NCBI GenBank assembly: GCA_947034895.1
Contig: OX344762.1
Coordinates: forward strand, 73,340,981 to 73,404,980
Direction of reading: 5' to 3'
Source: Rhytidiadelphus loreus
Lineage: Eukaryota; Streptophyta; Bryopsida; Hypnales; Hylocomiaceae
Length of the DNA: 64,000 nt
The notes under the pieces are model-generated. The model saw nothing but the letters and a program-made list of their open reading frames with translations. It had not been told where the DNA came from and did no database searches. How positions within the stretch are numbered: the stretch's first letter is position 1; each line of letters starts with the position of its first letter. Positions 53,601 through 64,000 of the stretch are shown in pieces. The position numbers were made by a program, and so were the translations under genes.

Positions 53601-55084
53601 CCGACTCACATGTCCTACCCGCTTCACAAGGAACTTTTGCTAAACCTTAATGTCGCAATGGCCAATAGTGAATGCTTTCATATCTATAGAAGTTGAAATG
53701 AATTCATTCAGGAAGTTTCAAGGAAGTCAGCAAAATGTGTCAATAGAAGAAGTTATCATCATGTGTTATATTTTTGAATTATGGAAATACGCCCTGGAAG
53801 TAAGTATAATTAACTATTACCTTCCAAAAGGGATTCTCTATTTTAAGTTTGGCATGTAGAGAGGTTTAGTTTAACGGGGGATACATGAACTTAGTAGTAG
53901 AATTGATAGTCCCAAAGCATGTCCCAAAGCAACCTCAGTGCACGTTGCAGCTAGGTTCATAGCATTTATATAACATTCTTGTTTTCAAATTCGTTATTGC
54001 AAAACTATTGGTGGCATCCCTTAGTGAAGCACCATTAACCTCTAAGTGCCCATATTGCCAAAAGCTGCTGCTCTATACCTGTAGGAGTTTAAATAATTCG
54101 TTTAGGATGGTAACAAATGTATCAATGAAAGGAGAGATCACGCCCTACAGTTTGACTCACAGAAATATGTTATTGACTATTAGCTTTCAATATGGACTTT
54201 CTACTCTAATTTGGGCACTTTGGGTTCCAAGGAAGAGAAGGAGCTGACTAGAACTCATTTTATTTGACGAATGTTACTAGCATTAAACGAGAAGTCTATC
54301 CTTAATAAGCATGGAATATATATTAGCTAGTGATTCCTAGGTTCTTCACAACTTCTAGATTTCTAAGTTAATTTCGCAACTTCTTGAGTCGGGAGTTTTA
54401 TCACTAATTACTGTTACTGTTGTTGCAGCTCGACTTGGCGGGTACTAGGCGCTTCTTTGATGCGTTTTTCGACCTTGAGCCCCGCCTCTGGCAAGGATTC
54501 TTGTCTTCACGACTTTATTTCATGGACGTGAGGCCCCAACCCTTGTCATATCTCTTTACTCACTAATGGTCTGCACCGTTTATTTGGGAGGGTCTTACAT
54601 TATTTCGTTTTTTGTGTAGTACAGGTCATGGTAATATTAGTTCGTGCCGGTGTATTATCAATTGCATGAAAATAACTGAACATTATTAAAGAATAACAGA
54701 TACCATGAAGCGACAACAGTGACTGTCATTAAAATGGAATTTAACTATATCTTTAACTGTTCTCTTAGTAATCTGCAGAACGAAGGAATTTTATGGTCAC
54801 TTTCAGTCTGGAGCACCAATATTATTATCATATCTACCATACATCCTTTTCTTTTCATGGGACTTAAAAAGCACCAAGTCCTGAGGCGCTCTTGGTACGA
54901 AGATGAACAGGCGTATTCATGGTTCTTTGTTGTCTGTTTTGAGCAGCTTATTGGATTTGGGCTCTCCCTCTTCAAACATGCGACAAATCATGCACGGGCC
55001 GAGATCGTGGCAATTGGAACTGTACCACTTGCCAGACTAATTTTGGAGATGACCCAAATGAAGCCCCCGAAAGGCCAGTCATAG
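50675..55084 (+). CDS. LCYB: Lycopene beta-cyclase (plastid carotenoid enzyme)
   Basis: Eight exons: 50675-51244, 51769-51936, 52152-52302, 52570-52681, 52831-52925, 53301-53581, 54429-54527, 54944-55084. All phases match, giving about 538 residues. The enzyme closes both ends of lycopene to beta-rings, leading to beta-carotene and xanthophylls in the plastid. It has a Ser/Arg-rich transit peptide (residues 1 to about 70), the dinucleotide-binding motif VVGAGPAGLAVAQ (G90), then WPNNYGVWVDEFEALDLLD, PYGRVNR, VVLDATGHSR, FMDWRD, FLYAMPF, EETSLVARP, IPMGG.LPVIPQ and GIGGTAGMVHPSTGYMVART. The pattern (VWVDEFEALDLLDCLDYTW, single-domain ending FGLSLFKHA) matches beta rather than epsilon cyclase. 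A stretch of about 40 residues (SRPQNPPNVVSSTPSPGNEA and onward) is longer than in Arabidopsis. Introns 5 and 6 carry MITEs. Confidence 0.95.
52960..53159. mobile_element. TTAA-type MITE in LCYB intron 5 (family I)
   Basis: The left end CCCCAAGTGCCTAAGC follows TTAAT, and the right end GGGCACTTAGGGG precedes TTAT. The ends match those of the element at 63732-63977, and its borders are slightly decayed TTAA sites. Confidence 0.5.
54039..54224. mobile_element. TTAA-type MITE in LCYB intron 6 (family I)
   Basis: The left end CCTCTAAGTGCCCAT follows TTAA (54035-54038), and the right end ATTTGGGCACTTTGGG precedes TTCC (decayed). The imperfect inverted ends share AGTGCCCA. Confidence 0.5.
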
Positions 55085-56043
55085 TAGTGATAGCATTGAC
55101 TTTGTACTCTAAATAATCTAACATGTGTATCGATTTCTATAGTATTGTCTGCCATTTATGGCTGTGGGATCCATTAGCTTGTTGAACGCGGAATAAGCTT
55201 CCTTATTCTTGGATTATTTATCCCTAATTATCCTCTTGGGTTACAACCTCTCTGTCCAATTGGGCGAGGCATTTGTATGTAATCTTTTACCATGAAATAG
55301 GTTCTACAGGCATGTTTTAGTGCTCTCAGACAATCATTTGCCTCTTAAAACTTTGAACAAGGTGTCGAATTTCACAACTTGGTGCTCAGGAAGTGGCGAA
55401 GTTGCTGAATCATCATATTGCAATTTTGTTTAACAGTGTTTTAGGACTGTTGCAGGAACTTTTAGACTGCGTTGTAAAGAGAATGTTCCTCACGATTCAT
55501 GGGGAGGTCTCTCTATGGTCAGTGATTATATGAATTCCATTTCATGATACACAGGGAGGCCTTTGTATGACCATTGTGACCATTTGGAGCCCCGAATTAC
55601 AAGGAAGATTCTCTCTTTTGTTGTCTATAACTTCCTGGATCAGTCTAATTTGATCATGTTTAGACTTGTCTACAACTCCTTGGCCTCTATCAGTTTAGAT
55701 TTTTAGTCAAGAGTCAGCTTTCTTGGCTCTAAGTTGGACCAAAGGGGAGGAGGCTTTGGATTAAGTTAATAAAAGTTACATTATGAGTGACGCTGTGGAA
55801 GCTGTGTAGGATCTTTGAAAATTGAGCCATTGCTCGGGGGCAGATCCTCTTGTAGCACAGCTGTTTGTTTCTGTATGGAAATTCATTTTTAATTTAACCA
55901 TTGGGAATGAGTTTGTACGCAGGTGATACTTTTCTTGCAGTTTTGCACTCGGCTAGTTGGCTTAGACTTGAGGGTGAGCAGACTGAGGTTGAAATGATGC
56001 CATGCCGACTTTTGGAGCCTCAGGAAGGCAGGTTTTTCTTTCT

Positions 56044-56071
56044 AGGGTTTTAGGGTTTAGGGTTTAGGGTT
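56044..56071. repeat. Interstitial telomere-like tract (TTTAGGG)
   Basis: Four consecutive TTTAGGG-type units, the first with one extra T. A shorter tract occurs at 63214-63233 in the peroxidase intron. Confidence 0.75.
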
Positions 56072-56838
56072 CATGCTTTCTAGCAGTGTAACTTACTTCA
56101 ACTTGAAATTGGTATGTTCTCCAAAACCTTCTGTAAACAGCGTTCACCTCCATGTTGACGGGATGTATCACCAACATGGGTAGGTTAGATTTGGTGTTGC
56201 CTTTGACTTGCTGAAAACTTCATCTGTAAATATTGCAATAATTGAACATGCTCAACTGGGTTGGTCCTGATGATTGCAAGAAACGCCTATTGAATTTGGG
56301 GTAGTATTGGGAGTATTGAAGCTTTTGGGGAAAAAATTAAAATTCTCCAGCAGCACTCTATCAATAATATATTTCCAAAAATTCAGGTCTAAATTTGTTT
56401 ACTCCAAATGTTATGCACAAATACAGGTTAATAAAAATCTGATAAACTGAATGCTTTGCTTCTAGGAAATAGTACCAATGTTCTTTTTTATCCAGAAAAA
56501 ACTGAAGATGGCAAAAGTGACAATTCTGCAATCTTTTGTGTCTGCCCCCTTTCTTAACACACAATCAGTCCGATTTTAATTGCTGTCACTATCCCATTGG
56601 GAGATTGAAGTGCATCCCAACTGCATACCAGCCACACCACTCGTGCTCAGTTGGAAGCAATAGTTCCTTGGAAGTTTTGGATTGCAGGAAAGTTTTTTTG
56701 GGGTGATTTCTTGCTCAAAATCTATAAAAAAAATTCGAGGGAATATTATGTGATGGATTCTCCTATTTCCTATTTTCAATGGATGAAATTGTTCAATTGC
56801 TATGTAATCTATTGTAGGAATAATACACCATGAAAGTA

Positions 56839-57043
56839 CCCCACCGTTGCAACAATATTGTTTCAAATTGTTCACAATAGAGTATTGAAAGTATATTGTA
56901 TCAAAACTGCAAACAATATGCAACAATATTGTTGCAATGGAGGGATTGCATTTGCACCTAAACTATACTATTGCAATACAACAAAAATATACTTTCAATA
57001 CTCTATTGCAAACAATTTGAAACAATACTAAAACAATGTGGGG
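56839..57043. mobile_element. MITE with about 50-bp inverted ends, class unclear
   Basis: The left arm contains TATTGTTTCAAATTGTT and AATAGAGTATTGAAAGTATA. The right arm holds the reverse complement (TATACTTTCAATACTCTATT, AACAATTTGAAACAATA). The outer ends are CCCCACCG and ATGTGGGG. No clear target duplication is visible. Confidence 0.6.
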
Positions 57044-57728
57044 CCTTTTCCCAACAAGTATAGCTCTATTATGGATGACTTTGTACACTTTTGGATGGAA
57101 ATAGCTTCACCACTCCACTATACATTGCTTTATGTATTGCTTTGTGTGTTGCTTTATAATAACTCTAGCAGAGATAAATAGGACATTATTAATCTTAATC
57201 TCCCTTGGGCTTGGTTTTGAGAGAATTGCTAACAAAAAGTATTTTTTGCATTTTGGGAGAATGTTTCAACTGGCTATTGGATCCACTTCTATAGTGAGTA
57301 TGGCTTGCCAAGCACCGCATTTAGGCTACAAAGTCAAAGTATTATTCATTGTTTACTTTTGCATGCCTTGACTGAACAAATTTTGGGCAAGTGACAAGAC
57401 CCATGCCTTGCTTCAAGGAGATTTTTTATTCTTCCTTGGACTACCAATTGAATAAGGATATTGTTGTTGTAAAGGTTAACAAATTTATGTAATAAATAGA
57501 TATTCATTGCAAAATACTAAACATGATGTTGAAATCAAGGCATAGATATGAAAATTTTGTCATTAACTTTTGCCATTGGTAAGCTTTTGCATACAATATC
57601 CAAATTCCATTCTTGAACTTCACCTAATCATAGCTACAATTTATCTATAAGATATTCATAACTCATGCTTCAAATACATTAACAGTTGGTAGGAAATTTT
57701 GTTCAATAACAATAAAATGCAACTTTAA

Positions 57729-57967
57729 CCCTTTATTGACAACAAAATTCATGATTTTTAATTGTTTATTTTGATTGGTCATATTATGAAAAGTTTAAAT
57801 GTCATGAAAAAAAACTTCATATCAATAGATTGAGTGAAGAAAGTAGCATGTATTGGCTCAAAGATTATACATTTGAACAAACAAAATTCCTTGTATTAAC
57901 ACTAAAAATTTGGAAAACAAAACAAAAACATAAGGCCCCAAAGCGGTCTCCTTTATCCTTAAAAGGG
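57729..57967. mobile_element. TTAA-type MITE (family A), right border lost
   Basis: It starts CCCTTTATTGACAACAAA after TTAA (57725-57728) and ends TTATCCTTAAAAGGG without TTAA. Internal phrases match 36585-36765, and the 3' half matches 3705-3840. Confidence 0.55.
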
Positions 57968-58210
57968 ACATTTTAATTAAATGACATTTTATATTCCTAG
58001 CCATGTTTGATTATGCTTGGTGAGTTTGGTGTCTGGGTTGTTGGTTAAAATTTAATTGAAATTTCGTCTAATTGTAATGGTAGGCATCTTGCTCATTGAA
58101 TATTAGAATTGCTTATGTAATTGGTCCCGGATTGCATAGAGCAACAATTTCACTAACTTGTGCCAATCTCAAGTACCTAAGATGGGCACCTCAAATACAA
58201 CATTCAGACC

Positions 58211-58312
58211 CCAAGCCACCATCATCACTTTGGGTACATCTCCAAAATCAATCCTTTTCTCCCAAGCCACCATCATCACTCTGGGTACATCTCCAAAATC
58301 AATCCTTTTCTC
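58211..58312. repeat. 51-bp tandem duplication
   Basis: Two copies starting CCAAGCCACCATCATCACT at 58211 and 58262 are nearly identical. The start of the motif also appears near 26820. Confidence 0.8.
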
Positions 58313-58394
58313 ACTTTCAAACATCATAGATGTGGTGTATAGAGCTCTAGGAAACTCCCACCACTCACAACTTCACAAGATTTTTTCCATCTTA

Positions 58395-58657
58395 GAGCAT
58401 CCCCACCAGGGAGTTCTCTTTCCAGAAACTCGGGACCTCAATCTAGTCAACCTTGACTTTATAGGGATGAGACCTCGCAAGTTCTCTATATGAGCTCCAA
58501 TATAGGGAATTGGGCCCAACTTTTACCGAGTTCTCTATAAATTTGGGGTAGAGCTCTTGTTTCGAGACCGGTGCACGCAAGCTTCTGTATCCCCATCCCC
58601 ATCTGAGGTCCTGTCCCTAAATTTTTAGGGATACAGAACTCCCTGGTGGGGATGCTC
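58395..58657. mobile_element. Tourist/PIF-Harbinger-like MITE, TTA duplication
   Basis: 263 bp with perfect 23-bp inverted ends (GAGCATCCCCACCAGGGAGT and its reverse complement), flanked by TTA at 58392-58394 and 58658-58660. TTA duplication and this TIR style fit the PIF-Harbinger class. Confidence 0.85.
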
Positions 58658-59827
58658 TTATTGTCTCACTAAGTAGAGGATTCCCAGTGTGGAATTTCAG
58701 GAACACTACACAATTCCATTTTAAGTCGGCCTCAGAAGTCCCAGAAACCATGCATACTCATCTTAGTTACCCCAATCGCCGAGTGGGCGGATCATATCAT
58801 TTCAATGTGCCATTTTGATGTAAAACACTGTAAACTTTTCGGTAAACTTGCAATTGGTGTTACCAAACAATCCGAATTTGTGAGCTTACTAGACAGTCAA
58901 CAATTACTGCACTACTAAAACCTTCATGAGTTTTAATTATTTCTAGAAAGCTATGAGCACTTGAAGTCTTATTAGTTTTCAAAGTTCTGTGCACTTGAAC
59001 GCTCGCCCGAACGTTCCTCACAGTATCGACACTCTGAAACTCATCAATTTATCAAATATGCCAAAAAAAATTGTATTCATAAGACTGAGAGTGCACCCAC
59101 AATGACTAAATGACTGGCCTCTTCACAACTAAAGTTACCAGTGTTCACAAATATGCCTACATTTCGCAATACTTCTTCCAAAAGAAAATTACAGCGACTG
59201 CAAAAGTAAACACCAGTGTTAAATTTGAGAATTTACCACATTTAGCATAGTTTTCAGCAACTTAAGCTGTATATGATAAATCACATTTGGGATCACTTTC
59301 TCAAGCGGATAACTCTCTGCAGCTACCTGCACATTATGAAGCTCAGCTGTCGATCGAATCCATAGCAAAAACGTTGAATGACGACACAAGGAATGCAGTC
59401 ACTCACAGGCTGGGTAGTCATGCATTTATTCCCCCATAACTACGAATACCAGCATTTTGATCAGCAATCAAGCACCTCCCATTTCAATTTCTTAGTTAAT
59501 TTTCTTCTTCGTTCTCGATCTTCTAGCGAGCACCACTTTTTTCTACTCCTGTATCGACTTTGTGCAAAATTTGTGCAAAGTTTGTGCAAAGTTTCGTACA
59601 TACCACTTCACTTTAGATTTGGAGTAATACTCCGTGATGATTTCGTGACTGAGATGCTGAGATTTGGGTTGCACTACTCAGTCAAGTTTCTCGCTGTTTC
59701 CAGAACTTGAGAAGATTGGAGAACACTCCAGAAGTTGATCGAGAAGATTTGAGGACACTTCATAACCGCCTGGGAAGATTTTTGAGTAGAATTGTGTGCT
59801 TGGATTGGAGCTGAAGATCAATTGGCC

Positions 59828-63432
<3,605 letters not shown>

Positions 63433-63506
63433 CTACCTGCAAGTTTCTGTGATTTCGATGCCGCAAATTGGCATAACATTCATGAATAAAGGAGTACAAT
63501 TCATTC

Positions 63507-63727
63507 ATTAAAGGAAAGACCGGTGACCGTGGAAATCATCCCTTTGTATACTATGGGAAATCATTGGCTTAAGAAAATGCAAAAGCACTCATTGGAAGTC
63601 AAACTACTATAGAAGACCTCCCCTTTTCACAACTAAATTCCGAGGACGAAGAGTTGTATTTTTGTCCTATACAATAGGATTCTCTATCATTCATCGGACA
63701 AAAAACATTTGTGGTGTCGTTTATGGG
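63507..63727. repeat. Family D element copy
   Basis: Collinear with 14269-14494 (AAAGCACTCATTGGAAGTCA, ACTACTATAGAAGACCTCCC). It ends GGG before the TTAA at 63728. The left end has decayed. Confidence 0.55.
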
Positions 63728-63731
63728 TTAA

Positions 63732-63977
63732 CCCCTGAGTGCCCAAGGGGCCAAAATATGGCCTCTCCATTTTTGAAAGATGTCCTTGTTTGACTCTTAT
63801 AATCTTTTCAATGGTACGGTCAAAGGACGCGTCCCTCTCCATGTATCTTTGGACATGTCTCTACTATCAATCGGTACGGTCAATTAGTGTAGTCAGATCT
63901 TTTTTTAGGTGATAGTTTAATTGGAATGAGTATAGAAAGGTTTGGATTTTTGTGAACATGGGCTAAGCACTTAGGGG
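63732..63977. mobile_element. TTAA-flanked MITE, 246 bp (family I)
   Basis: The ends CCCCTGAGTGCCCAAGG and AAGCACTTAGGGG are imperfectly inverted (CCCCT.AGTGC), bordered by TTAA at 63728-63731 and 63978-63981. There is no coding capacity. Confidence 0.7.
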
Positions 63978-64000
63978 TTAAACGACACTGAGGCAGAAAA

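Larger units (their letters stand above)
55085..59827. other. Intergenic region between LCYB and the peroxidase gene
   Basis: No gene is seen. Bounded features are the telomere-like tract (56044), MITEs at 56839, 57729 and 58395, and the 51-bp duplication at 58211. The 3' part from about 59300 probably includes the peroxidase promoter and 5' UTR. Confidence 0.5.

Noticed and set aside
54719..55084. 121-codon frame ending with the LCYB C-terminus
   Set aside because: Only the last 46 codons match lycopene cyclase. The upstream part is intron sequence read in frame.

Overview
This window is nuclear DNA of a land plant. The evidence is intron-split genes for a plastid lycopene beta-cyclase, a plant-type TenA-HAD thiamin phosphatase and a secreted class III peroxidase, together with interstitial plant telomere motifs (TTTAGGG/CCCTAAA) and a complete Ty1/copia retrotransposon. 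Spliceosomal introns are mostly about 100-900 bp, with a few longer. Lycopene beta-cyclase is usually intronless in flowering plants but has seven introns here, and a large VIT/vWA protein is present. I infer a non-seed land plant (bryophyte or lycophyte grade). The species cannot be named from the sequence alone.

Layout. 1-10.4 kb is AT-rich and gene-poor. It holds a decayed coding remnant near 1.6-1.97 kb, a TA-flanked MITE (5.4 kb), a CACTA MITE (6.0 kb), a 1.56-kb Mutator-type element with a perfect 9-bp target duplication (6.16-7.72 kb) and a U6 snRNA-like sequence (8.86 kb). 10.45-13.31 kb is an intronless VIT/vWA gene. 13.3-17 kb is MITE-rich. 17.06-22.56 kb is a very young copia element: two 335-bp LTRs with one mismatch, the 5-bp duplication GAACG and an uninterrupted 1,551-codon gag-pol. 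22.6-29.4 kb is repeat-derived AT-rich DNA with no gene seen. 29.47-35.84 kb is a ubiquitin-activating enzyme (E1) gene with unusual substitutions at its ATP site. 35.8-40.7 kb is intergenic with several MITEs. 40.7-45.85 kb is a TH2-type gene. 45.9-50.6 kb is a nested repeat block containing a TTAA-flanked element whose empty site survives in a duplicate copy nearby. 50.68-55.08 kb is lycopene beta-cyclase. 55.1-59.8 kb is intergenic with MITEs. 59.83-63.43 kb is a class III peroxidase, and the window ends in another TTAA-type MITE.

The five host genes act in unrelated processes (possible cell-surface or complex assembly, protein modification, thiamin salvage, carotenoid synthesis, cell-wall redox chemistry) and all lie on the + strand. 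I see no functional cluster. The most interesting signal is a swarm of short elements with CCC...GGG ends sitting between TTAA tetranucleotides, the layout typical of piggyBac-type transposition, which is not among the usual DNA-transposon superfamilies of plants. One insertion is supported by an apparent empty site within the same window. Exon coordinates were derived by hand from reading frame, GT/AG boundaries and family alignment from memory. They should be good to the base where phases match, as stated in each entry.
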